From: JAGWJU01 sp035533295
GTDB lineage: Bacteria; Elusimicrobiota; Elusimicrobia; UBA1565; UBA9628
NCBI GenBank assembly: GCA_035533295.1
Contig: DATLUA010000057.1
Coordinates: forward strand, 1-64,000
Length of the DNA: 64,000 nucleotides
Direction: 5' to 3'
The position numbers and the translations under genes were made by a program. Positions 25,908-34,862 of this stretch are shown piece after piece (the first letter of the stretch is position 1; every line of letters begins with the position of its first letter). The notes beneath the pieces were generated by a model. That model was not told the origin of the DNA. It did no database searches and was given only the letters and a program-made list of their open reading frames with translations.

Positions 25908-26705
25908 CTACTTTCCGCTTCCTGCCAACGGGGCGAGGTAGAAATCGACCTGCAAGGGCCGCGCGGCAAGTCCTTGAAGGGGATAAGGCCCGAGCAGGGA
26001 TCCGTTGAGCGTGCGGCTCAGGCGCCGCCTCTTGTCGAGCGGCATATACATGACGCCCTGGGTTTGAGGATCAAGGTAGGACCGGGCGTAGCCTTTGCGG
26101 AGAATGCGCACGGTGTAGAAGGCTGAGCCCCTCAAGAAAGGGACGTGAAGCCCGTAGCGCCCTTTTCTATCGGTCTTCGTGTGAAAGGTTCTCCCTGATA
26201 TTTTTGAAGAGAAAGCAAGCTCCGCGCCGGCCACGGGCCGCAGGGTTTCCAGATCAAAAACCGAGCCCTCGAAAATCCAGCCGGAATGCTCGGTGGGCGC
26301 GTTTCGCGGCGTGATCACGGTCACGGCGTCGCCCTCGTCGCCGCCGCTGTAGATGCCCTGGGGCTTGAGGTGCGTGGTCCGCGTATGGACTCCGTCCCAC
26401 GGATATTTTTCGGCCTGCGGCTGCGGAGCGCCGCCGGGTTGGGAGGCGTCGCCGGAAAGACCGAAAAGATCGCTCCCTGCGACGTTGGAACTGCCGTAGT
26501 TCAGCACGAAGCTCAAGGCGTTCCAGCCGCCCCAGCCTAAAACCGCAAGCATCGCGATCCAGGCGGTCAGTTTAATCAGGGGCGAAATCCTGGTCGCGCG
26601 CTCCCGCTCGGCGTCCTCATCGGTTTCGAAGGACATGGGGCAATAAGGGCAGGCCAGGGCCCCCGGAGGCACTGGTTTTTTGCAGGCGGGGCAGCGATCG
26701 GGCAT
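25908..26705 (-). CDS. Zinc-ribbon membrane protein with carboxypeptidase-regulatory-like domain
   Basis: A 265-residue protein. Residues 4-21 form a double CxxC zinc ribbon (CPACKKP...CPYCP), a single transmembrane helix lies at about 45-67, and a predicted extracytoplasmic beta-rich domain (about 140-250, with TDRKGRYGLHVPF) resembles carboxypeptidase-regulatory/transthyretin-like folds. ATG 26705 places the zinc ribbon at the N-terminus. It is the last gene of the operon with an ABC exporter and a TPR protein, so it may be an accessory or sensor of that transporter. Confidence 0.6.
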   Translation of the reverse strand: MPDRCPACKKPVPPGALACPYCPMSFETDEDAERERATRISPLIKLTAWIAMLAVLGWGGWNALSFVLNYGSSNVAGSDLFGLSGDASQPGGAPQPQAEKYPWDGVHTRTTHLKPQGIYSGGDEGDAVTVITPRNAPTEHSGWIFEGSVFDLETLRPVAGAELAFSSKISGRTFHTKTDRKGRYGLHVPFLRGSAFYTVRILRKGYARSYLDPQTQGVMYMPLDKRRRLSRTLNGSLLGPYPLQGLAARPLQVDFYLAPLAGSGK

Positions 26706-26715
26706 GGCGAGTTTT

Positions 26716-27393
26716 TCAGCGGTCGGCGCGCAGTCGCTCAATCCGGCGCCGCGCCAGGAGGCGGTAGCCTTCATTCGTGGTGGTCGCGGCGATGTCCTGG
26801 TAAAGGGCGATGGCGGCCTGCGTGCGCCCGATTTGAGCGTTGAGGAAGGCGGCCATGCTCTTGATGAATGTGGGACAATCTTTTGAAGCGAGAACCGGCG
26901 CTAGAAATCCCAGGATACGCTCGGCGTCGCCGCGGTTCTTGCGATTTTTGACGCCCACCGCGGCCAAGAGCGCGCGGAACCGGATGTTCCCCGGGTTGAG
27001 CGCGATGGCTTGGTTCAGCAGTTCGACGGCTTCGTTGGTCCGATTTAAATTGAAGGCCAGGGATCCGGCCGCATAGATGACGGCATAGTCGAAATGAGGA
27101 TCCAGATTGAGAATGCGCCGCGCGCGAGCGAGGATTTCCGTGTAGCTTCCACCACCGTCTTCGACCACGTTCTCAGGAAGGCCCACCTGCGGCGTGCCGT
27201 AATAAAGGATGAGGCGGATAAAGCCCAGATCGGCCGCGTCGCGGCGCATGCCCAGGCTCAGAAATCCTGCGGCTGAAAGAATGCCGCCTTCTCCCGTGAT
27301 GAGTTGCGGATTGATCGGCGGCGGAGGCGGAGCGGCCAAGCGCATTCCGCCGTTCAAGGCCGCGCAGGCGGCCAGGGCCCACAAAAGCTCCAT
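26716..27393 (-). CDS. TPR-like repeat protein
   Basis: A 225-residue protein with an N-terminal hydrophobic segment (signal peptide or anchor, about 1-20) followed by helical repeats. The clearest TPR unit spans FDYAVIYAAGSLAFNLNRTNEAVELLNQAIALNPGN in outline (about 112-147), with another around 180-215. It lies between the ABC permease gene (22 bases upstream) and the zinc-ribbon gene (10 bases downstream). TPRs usually bind partner proteins; here probably at the transporter. Confidence 0.65.
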   Translation of the reverse strand: MELLWALAACAALNGGMRLAAPPPPPINPQLITGEGGILSAAGFLSLGMRRDAADLGFIRLILYYGTPQVGLPENVVEDGGGSYTEILARARRILNLDPHFDYAVIYAAGSLAFNLNRTNEAVELLNQAIALNPGNIRFRALLAAVGVKNRKNRGDAERILGFLAPVLASKDCPTFIKSMAAFLNAQIGRTQAAIALYQDIAATTTNEGYRLLARRRIERLRADR

Positions 27394-27415
27394 GCTAGGC
27401 CGGGACCCTGAGCAT

Positions 27416-28171
27416 CTAGAGCTCGCGGCGAGAGAAGAGCCTTGCCGCGGCGGCCAGCCAGATTCCGGCGTAAAGGGCGCAGTAGGCCGCCCAAAGCGTC
27501 AGGGGCGGAATCGCCACGGAGGCCAGGTTGTCGCGCCAGTTCAAGAGCCCGAGATTGGGAATGAGATAGGAGACAGCTTTCAAAAACCAGAGGGCGGCGC
27601 CGGGCGTCCGGCCGGCTAGGAATCGGATTTCAGGAATGAAATGGCCGAGCGTCCAAAGAATCCCGGTGATGAGAAGCGCCGTCAGCGCGGAGCTGAAGAA
27701 CAGGGACAGGAACAGGGCGACGCTCGCGGTGATGAAAATCGCGAGGAAGGACCCGGCCAAGGCCCAGAGATAGGCGCCGTTCCACGACCAGCCCTTGCAG
27801 AAAAGAAGGACGAGATGAAAAGCCGCCATGAGGCACATGGCGGCCAGGACCGAGCCCATGAGGCCGGCGAAGCGGCCCAGAAGATACTGCGCCCTGGCGA
27901 CGGGCCTGGTGAGAGCCAGGTAAACGGTTTTACTTTCGATTTCGCCTAGAAGGCCGGTCGCCGCCCCATAAACCGCGACCGCGAGGCCGGCGAGCTCGAT
28001 GAGGCTTAGGCCGAAATCCAGAAGGATGCGGGTCTGCTGCTCCTGGGCCAGAATGCCCAGCAGCATGCCGGTGTAGACCAGCACGACGGCGAAGACGACG
28101 CAGACGGCGAAGAAGCGGCTGCGGACGTTTTCCCAGCAAGAATTCCAAGCGACGACGGCCGTGTTGGTCAT
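27416..28171 (-). CDS. ABC-2 type permease
   Basis: A 251-residue polytopic protein with about six hydrophobic segments, including ESKTVYLALTRPVARAQYLLGRF-like spacing (residues about 75-97) typical of ABC-2 permeases in which a conserved P.R..Y..G.. follows the second helix. It overlaps the ATPase gene by four bases (ATGA). The exporter substrate is unknown. Confidence 0.8.
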   Translation of the reverse strand: MTNTAVVAWNSCWENVRSRFFAVCVVFAVVLVYTGMLLGILAQEQQTRILLDFGLSLIELAGLAVAVYGAATGLLGEIESKTVYLALTRPVARAQYLLGRFAGLMGSVLAAMCLMAAFHLVLLFCKGWSWNGAYLWALAGSFLAIFITASVALFLSLFFSSALTALLITGILWTLGHFIPEIRFLAGRTPGAALWFLKAVSYLIPNLGLLNWRDNLASVAIPPLTLWAAYCALYAGIWLAAAARLFSRREL

Positions 28172-28938
28172 GGCCGCACCGTCTCCACGAAAAGCCCCTC
28201 GAGTCCGCCGGGCGAATTGCGCCAGTCTTCCTGATTGAGCAGCCGGATGAGCCGGCCTTCCTTCATGATGCCCACCCGGTCGCAGAGTTTCTCCACCTCG
28301 GAGATGCCGTGGGAGGAAATGAGCAGGGTCTTTCCCTTGTCCCGTAGGCTCGCCAAAAGATCGCGCATGTCCTTGATGGCCAGGGGATCAAGCCCGCTGG
28401 AGGGTTCGTCGAGAACGAGCAAATCCGGATCGTGCAGAATCGCTTGAGCCAGGCCCAGGCGCTGAACCATGCCCTTGGACATTTCCTTGACGCGGGTTTT
28501 ACGCGCGGCCGCCAGTCCCACATCAACGAGCGTATCGGTGATTTTTTGTTTCAAGGCGGCCGCGGCGATGCCGGAAAGTCGGCCATAGAAGCGCAGGCAT
28601 TCCTCAGCCGTCGCGAAGGGGGGAAAGCAAGGCAACTCGGGAAGGTATCCGACGCGGGCACAAACGCCGAGGCTGCCCGGTTTTTGCGAAAAAATGGAAG
28701 CTTCTCCATGCGTGGGCCGGATGAGGCCCAGGATGAGTTTGAAAGTCGTGGTTTTTCCACTGCCGTTTAAGCCCAGCAGCCCGAAAGCTTCGCCGGAAGA
28801 AACGTTTAAGTTCAAGCTCTCGACGCCGCGGAATTCCCGGGCGCGAAAAAATCCCGGCCGGCGGTAAATTTTGGAGGCCGCCTGGAAAACGACGGGGGCG
28901 GCTGTGTCCGTGGGTTCGGCGCGAGGCGGTCGGTTCAT
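28168..28938 (-). CDS. ABC transporter ATP-binding protein
   Basis: A 256-residue ABC ATPase. Walker A is GLNGSGKTT at about 55-63, the signature is the variant MSKGMVQRLGLA, Walker B is LLVLDEPSSGLDP and the switch His follows in LISSHGISEVEKL. The SKGM signature is common in ABC-2 exporter ATPases of the CcmA/NatA type. It is the first gene of the four-gene operon 28938-25908. A TACAAT hexamer lies 15 bases before the ATG. Confidence 0.9.
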   Translation of the reverse strand: MNRPPRAEPTDTAAPVVFQAASKIYRRPGFFRAREFRGVESLNLNVSSGEAFGLLGLNGSGKTTTFKLILGLIRPTHGEASIFSQKPGSLGVCARVGYLPELPCFPPFATAEECLRFYGRLSGIAAAALKQKITDTLVDVGLAAARKTRVKEMSKGMVQRLGLAQAILHDPDLLVLDEPSSGLDPLAIKDMRDLLASLRDKGKTLLISSHGISEVEKLCDRVGIMKEGRLIRLLNQEDWRNSPGGLEGLFVETVRP

Positions 28939-29003
28939 TCGTTTGCCGGGCCTATTGTAGGAAAAGACGCGCCGTTTTCCAAGTGCGGCGGGTGTTTTGC
29001 CCG

Positions 29004-29459
29004 CTAAGGCCTTGGGGCGCCGACGGGCCGAGGATTTCTCTTGAGAAGTTCGGAGATCGTTGATCTCATGGCTTTTGAATCAGCCGGATTGGATCCAAAC
29101 CAGCGGCCTCGGATGCGGCCCTCGCCATCGAGCAGGACGGGATAGGAGCCGCCTTCCAACTTGGCGGCTTGGACGGCCGTTTTACTCGCGTCGCCTTCAT
29201 CCACGCCTAAAACGACGAAGCCTTGCGCGTGGTGCTCGATGTAGAGAGATTCATAGAAAGGAAGGGCAGTTTTGCACGAACTGCGCCAGGATGCCCAAAA
29301 GTCGATCAAAACGAGTCGGCCTCGGAAATCAGAGGGATGGACGACGGCACCAGAACCGAACCATCCGGCATGGGCGAAGACGGAGCAAAATCCAATCGTC
29401 GCCAGCGCCGTCGCAGCCGAATGTTTCCCGGGAAATCTTAATTTTTTGGATTGGCCCAT
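29004..29459 (-). CDS. Thioredoxin-fold protein lacking the first active-site Cys
   Basis: A 151-residue TlpA/thioredoxin-like protein. A hydrophobic segment near residues 16-30 may be a membrane anchor or signal. The fold signature LIDFWASW (51-58) is followed by RSSC (59-62) where WCxxC is expected, so the N-terminal nucleophilic Cys is replaced by Arg59 while Cys62 remains. The cis-Pro loop (SYPVLLD) and C-terminal G....G..W are recognisable. It cannot perform normal dithiol exchange; a binding or monothiol role is possible. It is divergent from the histidine kinase gene. Confidence 0.75.
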   Translation of the reverse strand: MGQSKKLRFPGKHSAATALATIGFCSVFAHAGWFGSGAVVHPSDFRGRLVLIDFWASWRSSCKTALPFYESLYIEHHAQGFVVLGVDEGDASKTAVQAAKLEGGSYPVLLDGEGRIRGRWFGSNPADSKAMRSTISELLKRNPRPVGAPRP

Positions 29460-29547
29460 GCTTGTTCCAAAAACGAGGAATGAACCAAGATTATTTTAGC
29501 AAAGGCGCGGCCCGCAGCCATGAGAGAGTTGCCAACGAGGAAGGAAA

Positions 29548-31230
29548 ATGGGTTTAATTCCCGCTATGATCCGCTGGCTTAGACGGGACCTTCGCGTCCA
29601 GATCGGCGTGGGATTCGGCTTGGCCGCGATTTTTTTGCTGATCCTGGGTTCCTTGGCTTTGCGGGGAGCCTCCGAGCTTGAGAATATTCAGAACTGGGTC
29701 TCTAAATCCCATGAAGTGCTTAGCAATCTGAGCGGTCTTCGCTCGCGACTCGAAGAGACTATCAATGTCGAGCGGTATTATGTCATCACCGGTGACCAAA
29801 GATTCTTCTTTCGCTTCGACTCCATGTCGTCCCAAATGCCCGGACGCATTGCCGCGCTGCGCCGCCTCACGGCGGGCGATGCCGCCCAGCAAAAACGTGT
29901 CGACCATTTGAACAGCCTAGTCTCCCTGCGCCTGGCCGCGGCCCGCGAATCAATGCTCATCCGCAAAAAGCGCGGGGAAGAAGCGGCCGTCGCGTTTATC
30001 GCCAGCGGCGTCGGCGAGCGGTTCATGGCCGATATCCGCAAAACCTCGACCGCCGTGGAAATGGCGGAGCGAAGCCTTCTCCTCGCTCGCAGCCGGGAGG
30101 CTCGGGAAATCGGGGTGGCGACGGAGTTCATCACGGCCCTGGGCGGCCTCGCGGCGATATTTCTGGTCATCTCGGCCGTCCTCGTGATTCTTCACAATCT
30201 CGACCGCCTGCGGAAAATTCAAGAGGAGCGGGATCGGTTTTTTAACACGGCGGTGGACATGCTCTGCATCATGGATTTAGACGGCCGCTTCCAGCAGATC
30301 AATCCCTCCTGGGAGAAGGCGCTGCGATTTTCTTCGGATGAGCTTCGCGCCGAGCCGCTTCTTGAGTTCATTCATCCGGATGACAAAACGTCCACGGCCA
30401 GGGCGCTGGCTGATTTGGCGGCGGGGCGCTCCCTGGATGGACTTGAAAACCGCTTCCGGCGCAAGGACGGAAGCTATGTTTGGCTGCGTTGGAACGCCGC
30501 CGCGGCCGAACAGGAGCTGGTCTATGCCAGCGCGCGCGACGTGACGGCTCAAAAGGACGCGGAAAGAATGCAGGATGAGGTCATCTCCATGGTCAGCCAT
30601 GAGCTGCGAAACCCCTTGACCGTCATCCATAGCTCGTTTATTCTTCTTGATCGAATCGGGGAGACTCTTCCGGGCGAGATTAAAGAGCTTTTAAACATGG
30701 CCCGGACCAGCACCGAGCGCATGCTGCGGCTTATCGAGGATTTCTTGAACGTCAAAAAGATGGAATACGGGCAGTTGGAGTTTGACATCGCTCCGGTGGA
30801 TTTGAACGGTCTCCTCGAAGAAACCATCGCCTCCAACCGCGCCTATGCTGAAAGCCGCGGCGTCCGCTTGTCTTTGGCGCCAAGCGCGGATAAAACGCGC
30901 GTCAGAGCGGACTCGGTGCGGACGCAGCAAGTCCTTTTCAATCTTATTTCCAACGCGATCAAGCATTCGCCCAAAGGCGCTGTCATTGAAATATGGTCGG
31001 AGGATGGTGAAAAGACGGTCAAAATCTCGGTGCGGGATCACGGAACGGGGATATCGGAAGATTTCAGGGCCCAGGTGTTCCGGAAATTCGCCCAGCAGGA
31101 CCCCGGCCGAGGCGGCACGGGCTTGGGTTTAAGCGTGGCCAAGTCTATTGTCGAGCGCCTGGGCGGGGAAATCAGCTTCGAAAGCGCCGGAGAAGGCACG
31201 ACTTTCCACTTCACCCTGCCCAGGGTTTGA
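29548..31230 (+). CDS. Membrane sensor histidine kinase (CHASE3-PAS-HisKA-HATPase)
   Basis: A 560-residue kinase. Transmembrane helices at about 17-38 and 193-215 flank an extracytoplasmic CHASE3 domain (about 45-185, with ERYYVITGDQRFF). A PAS domain (about 230-345) follows, then HisKA with phospho-accepting His351 in MVSHELRNPL, and an HATPase_c domain with N-box NLISNAIKHSP, G1 DHGTGIS and G2 GGTGLGLS. There is no receiver domain and no adjacent regulator gene. It is followed 35 bases later by a run of lipoprotein-like genes on the same strand, which it may regulate or be expressed with. Confidence 0.92.
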   Translation: MGLIPAMIRWLRRDLRVQIGVGFGLAAIFLLILGSLALRGASELENIQNWVSKSHEVLSNLSGLRSRLEETINVERYYVITGDQRFFFRFDSMSSQMPGRIAALRRLTAGDAAQQKRVDHLNSLVSLRLAAARESMLIRKKRGEEAAVAFIASGVGERFMADIRKTSTAVEMAERSLLLARSREAREIGVATEFITALGGLAAIFLVISAVLVILHNLDRLRKIQEERDRFFNTAVDMLCIMDLDGRFQQINPSWEKALRFSSDELRAEPLLEFIHPDDKTSTARALADLAAGRSLDGLENRFRRKDGSYVWLRWNAAAAEQELVYASARDVTAQKDAERMQDEVISMVSHELRNPLTVIHSSFILLDRIGETLPGEIKELLNMARTSTERMLRLIEDFLNVKKMEYGQLEFDIAPVDLNGLLEETIASNRAYAESRGVRLSLAPSADKTRVRADSVRTQQVLFNLISNAIKHSPKGAVIEIWSEDGEKTVKISVRDHGTGISEDFRAQVFRKFAQQDPGRGGTGLGLSVAKSIVERLGGEISFESAGEGTTFHFTLPRV

Positions 31231-31264
31231 CCTGGAGCGTCCCTGTATGCTTGAATCCTGCCGT

Positions 31265-32119
31265 ATGAAGCGGCTTGCCCGATTTTTCACGCCGGGTTTC
31301 ATTGTTGTATTCGCCTCTGGCTGCACGTATTACAGCGTCAATCCCCAGGGCGTTCCCAGCGTGCCGCGCGAAGCCGCCGCTCTGCCTCTCCGAGTCGGCA
31401 TCGCTTGGACGCCGCCGCAAAAATGGAAGGCCTACCCGTTTTATCTGTTGAGCGGCATGGCCGACGATGAATACGGCAACTGCACGGCCACGGGAACGCC
31501 GAAGGACATTTGCGATAAACGATACAAGAAATGGATCGCCAACGAGCACTGGAATCCCGAACACCATCGCTTCGGGGAGCTTCTCGCCAAGAAGCTCAAG
31601 GCGGCGCATCTCTTCCAAGACGTCGTTTTTCCCGTGCCGCCGAGCTTGGAGGCGCGGGCGCCGGTCGATTTGATGATCCGGTTGGAACCCGTTGAGTACT
31701 CCTTTGACTCTCATGATTTAGGCCTGGAGCTTTTTATTCCGCTGATCGTTCCCTTGTGCGATCCGTTTCTTATCGGCTGCCCGCTGGCCAACACGACGGA
31801 TACCTTCGCCTCTTCCGTGCGCATGACGCTCACGGACAAAACCGGCCGGGAACTTAAGAGCTACGCCGAACAGGAAAAAGTAGACACGGTGTTTCCCGAT
31901 TTCAACGCGCCGCCGCTGCCCGGCGCCGCGGACAAGGACGCGTCGAGCGAATCGGACGAGCGGCTGGCTTCCGATTTGGTCAAGGCCTTGGCGGAGGATA
32001 AATCCTATTTCGCCGGGATGAGCGCGGGGGGGCCCGAGCAACCGGTTTCCGCACCGGCTCCGCCGGCGCCCGCGCAGGCTCCGGCCGCACCGCAAGGCAA
32101 GACATGGTGGCAGCAGTGA
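31265..32119 (+). CDS. Lipoprotein of unknown function with C-terminal WWQQ
   Basis: A 284-residue probable lipoprotein: MKRLARFFTPGFIVVFASGC contains a signal sequence and lipobox with Cys20. The mature part has four further Cys and a mixed alpha/beta pattern (ARAPVDLMIRLEPVEYSF; VRMTLTDKTGRELKSY) like surface or assembly lipoproteins. The C-terminus is a Pro/Ala linker ending in KTWWQQ, shared with the next protein. ATG 31265 was chosen to place the lipobox correctly. It overlaps the ankyrin gene by 16 bases. Confidence 0.6.
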   Translation: MKRLARFFTPGFIVVFASGCTYYSVNPQGVPSVPREAAALPLRVGIAWTPPQKWKAYPFYLLSGMADDEYGNCTATGTPKDICDKRYKKWIANEHWNPEHHRFGELLAKKLKAAHLFQDVVFPVPPSLEARAPVDLMIRLEPVEYSFDSHDLGLELFIPLIVPLCDPFLIGCPLANTTDTFASSVRMTLTDKTGRELKSYAEQEKVDTVFPDFNAPPLPGAADKDASSESDERLASDLVKALAEDKSYFAGMSAGGPEQPVSAPAPPAPAQAPAAPQGKTWWQQ

Positions 32120-32823
32120 GGCGTTTTTTCAGATTCGCGATGCAAAGGGCGATGCCGGGTTTAACAGGCTGCGCGCTGCTTTTTTCCGGCTGCACGACTT
32201 TGAGCCACGATGTGCGCACCGGCAACCAAGTGACTATTCAGCAAAAACTGGATTCCGGAGCGAACGTCAACTCGCCGGATGAAAATTTTGTCGAGACGGG
32301 CGGACCCATGGCCACGGCCATGTTCCCAAGCGCGGAACCGCAGGCATCGGGCGACGTTCCCCTGCATTGGGCCGCGCTCAACGGCTACGCGGACATCGCC
32401 CAGCTCTTGATTAAGCACGGCGCCGATGTCAACGTGCAAAACGGCGGCAACGACACGCCCCTGCATTGGGCCGCGCTGGGCGGGCACGCCGATTTGGTCA
32501 AGCTTCTCGTCGGGGCGGGCGCGGACGTCAACGCGGCGGATAATTCGCTGGACACTCCGTTGCATTTCGCGGCCGATGTGGGCTCTCTTGATACGGTCAA
32601 CGCCCTTTTGTCCGCCGGCGCCAACCCCGGCGCGCGGGACGCTTACGGATTTTTGCCCGCGGATTATGCTTGCGCCGAGTGGGACTTGGCCGCGCCGTGC
32701 CCGAAAAACGGGATTATCAGCGCCCTGCAAAACACGCAGGCCAACCCCGCGCCGCCCGCCGCCGGGCCCACCGCGGCCGCGCCTGCGAACGCCCAGCCCG
32801 CGAAATCATGGTGGCAACAGTAG
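32104..32823 (+). CDS. Ankyrin-repeat lipoprotein with C-terminal WWQQ
   Basis: A 239-residue probable lipoprotein with a lipobox near LLFSGC (Cys30) and about four ankyrin repeats (residues 40-190), two with the consensus DTPLHWAALGGHADLVKLL and DTPLHFAADVGS. Ankyrin repeats bind proteins; bacterial periplasmic ankyrin lipoproteins often accompany catalases or envelope systems. The tail is Ala/Pro-rich and ends KSWWQQ. The start lies inside the end of the previous gene. It may anchor one partner of this secreted five-gene group. Confidence 0.75.
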   Translation: MVAAVRRFFRFAMQRAMPGLTGCALLFSGCTTLSHDVRTGNQVTIQQKLDSGANVNSPDENFVETGGPMATAMFPSAEPQASGDVPLHWAALNGYADIAQLLIKHGADVNVQNGGNDTPLHWAALGGHADLVKLLVGAGADVNAADNSLDTPLHFAADVGSLDTVNALLSAGANPGARDAYGFLPADYACAEWDLAAPCPKNGIISALQNTQANPAPPAAGPTAAAPANAQPAKSWWQQ

Positions 32824-32828
32824 ACGGT

Positions 32829-34136
32829 ATGAATAAAAGCCGGCTTAAGATTTCAGCGCTTGTTTTCTTTGCGAGTCTCGTTCTTTCCGGGTGCGCCATC
32901 AATCAGGATTTCCAGACAGCCCAGGTTGAGAACAGCCTGCAGGGGTGGGCCGATTTCACGCAGAAATATCCCGTGGCCAACCATCCCGACTGCGACGTAT
33001 GCAAAGCCGCGCAGCAAAACTACGAGGCGGCCTTGAGCGCGCAAAAAGCGCAATGGGAGCAGGCGCAAGACGAAAATATACCCGCCGCCTATTTGCGCTT
33101 CATGAACAAGAATTCCCCGGATGATCCTCATTACGCGGAAGCCAGGCAGGATGCTCTTTCGGAGCTTGAGAAAGGGCGCGGCGCCGAGGAAGATTATGCG
33201 CGATACTTGGCCCGCTATCCGGAGGAACCGGCGGCGTCGCGTTTAAGGCAGGCCTTGGCGAAGATCCGATTCCAGAAAGCCGTGGATTCGGGAAATTCTT
33301 CCGCCGAAGCGTTTTTTGTCGCGGAATATCCACGGACATCGCTGGGCGCGGAGATGAAGCGCCGCCTTGAAAGCGCGGAGTACAAGGGCGCGCGGGACAT
33401 GGACACACGGATCGCCTACCAGTTCTTCCTTAAGAGATTTCCCGAGGCTCCGGAGCGCGCCCAGGCCGAAGCCGGCCTTGCGCGATTGCCCGCCGCGGTC
33501 GAGGTGGTGGACGATGGCTCGGCGCTGGAGCTTCTTCCTCGGTTTCGCCAGGCTTCGCCGGCCTTGCGCAACGAAGAGTGCCTTTCTTTCTTTAAAGCGA
33601 CGATGGATGACGCGGGCGACCCCTACGGCGCCAAGGCCGAGGGCGCCCGGAACGAGTTTTTTTCCGGTCAACAGTCCGAGTCCGGGCTTCCGGAAGTCTG
33701 CGCGGATGCGCGGATGGCCGTTCCGCAGGCTCATCGCGCCTTGGTGTCCTCCGCGCTTCGGGCACTGGCGCGGCTGGCGCAACGCGAGCAATCCCTTTCC
33801 CGAATCGTTCCCGATCCGGCCGCCACGATAGAGAAAGCCAAGGAGATTGGGAAAAGCGCGGACGATTTATCGCAGCAAGCGGAGTCATTCGATTTGGAGA
33901 TGCAGGCGTTCTACGGATACATGCCCGCGGACCCAGACAAGCCCACGGAAAAGGCTTCGAAAGACGCCAAGGAAGCGGAGCGACGGGCCAGGCGGGCGTA
34001 TGAAATCGCCAGCCGGGATGAGCGCGACTCGAAGGGTTCGGGAGCGGGCGCCGTTCTTTCGCTTATGGAGCGCCAAGCTAATTTGCTGACCAGAATCATC
34101 GCCTATTACGAGAAGCCGGAGGGCGCGAGGCCGTGA
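32829..34136 (+). CDS. Helical-repeat lipoprotein
   Basis: A 435-residue probable lipoprotein: residues 1-21 end in the lipobox LVLSGC. The rest is mostly alpha-helical with TPR-like or Sel1-like spacing in the first 230 residues (repeated Y..F......P.....A....L pattern such as YARYLARYPEEPAASRLRQA) and coiled-coil-like Lys/Glu/Ala segments near 350-420. It probably lines the periplasmic face of the outer or inner membrane. Its stop overlaps the GTG start of the next gene, so the group is co-translated. Confidence 0.65.
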   Translation: MNKSRLKISALVFFASLVLSGCAINQDFQTAQVENSLQGWADFTQKYPVANHPDCDVCKAAQQNYEAALSAQKAQWEQAQDENIPAAYLRFMNKNSPDDPHYAEARQDALSELEKGRGAEEDYARYLARYPEEPAASRLRQALAKIRFQKAVDSGNSSAEAFFVAEYPRTSLGAEMKRRLESAEYKGARDMDTRIAYQFFLKRFPEAPERAQAEAGLARLPAAVEVVDDGSALELLPRFRQASPALRNEECLSFFKATMDDAGDPYGAKAEGARNEFFSGQQSESGLPEVCADARMAVPQAHRALVSSALRALARLAQREQSLSRIVPDPAATIEKAKEIGKSADDLSQQAESFDLEMQAFYGYMPADPDKPTEKASKDAKEAERRARRAYEIASRDERDSKGSGAGAVLSLMERQANLLTRIIAYYEKPEGARP

Positions 34137-34843
34137 GGAAGACAATTCACGCGTTTCTCTGGGGCGGGCTATTGTTATCAACGGCCGCTGTCCTCTTCTG
34201 CTCTGTCGGAGCTTTCGCCCAGCCCGATGAGATGCAGCCGCTGGACATCAAGCAAATTTTGAGCGAAGCGGCGGATTACAGGCACCGGGCTGCGGTTTTA
34301 AGGAAGCTCATCGGCGTGCGCGAACAGAAGATCACCAGCATGCAGCAGCAGGCCAACGAGCTTATCGCGCAATCGCAGGCCGACGCCCAGGCCCAAGCCC
34401 AGGCCGCGCAACAGGCCCAAGCCAATGCGCAGTCGGACAATGCGGGATTGAATGTCGTAGCAAGCTTAGTCGGCAACTTAATTCCCGGCGGTAACAGCTT
34501 AGCGGGACAGGCGGTTCAAGGCGGGCTCACCGGCATGGGCAGCGCCGAGGTCAATCAAGCCAACTCCCAAGCGCAGAATGCTCAGGCGCAGGGCACAGCG
34601 GAGGTCAGCGAAGCCCAGAAGGATGTCGATTCTCTAACGGCTCAAGCGCAAACTTTCCAGGGCGAGAAAAAGAAGCTGGCCTACAAAACCAAGCAGTATG
34701 AACAATTAGCCGACGCTAAGGATCTTCTGGCCGCGGCGGAGATTCTTCGCTTGCAGGCCCGAAAACAGGCCGATTCGGCGGGGGAAGCCGATGGAGCCGC
34801 CGCTACGCAGAAAAAATTTGTTCAAGAGATGGACATCTGGTAG
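34133..34843 (+). CDS. Secreted Gln/Ala-rich coiled-coil protein
   Basis: A 236-residue exported protein with a signal peptide ending GAFAQP (about residue 30), a Gln/Ala-rich heptad-like stretch (about 65-105), a short Gly/Asn-rich hydrophobic part (VASLVGNLIPGG) and a second coiled coil. The start codon GTG 34133 overlaps the preceding TGA (GTGA). No family is recognised; the shape suggests a periplasmic structural or scaffolding protein. Confidence 0.6.
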   Translation: MRKTIHAFLWGGLLLSTAAVLFCSVGAFAQPDEMQPLDIKQILSEAADYRHRAAVLRKLIGVREQKITSMQQQANELIAQSQADAQAQAQAAQQAQANAQSDNAGLNVVASLVGNLIPGGNSLAGQAVQGGLTGMGSAEVNQANSQAQNAQAQGTAEVSEAQKDVDSLTAQAQTFQGEKKKLAYKTKQYEQLADAKDLLAAAEILRLQARKQADSAGEADGAAATQKKFVQEMDIW

Positions 34844-34862
34844 AGCCGGGAGGCGCCCGGTC

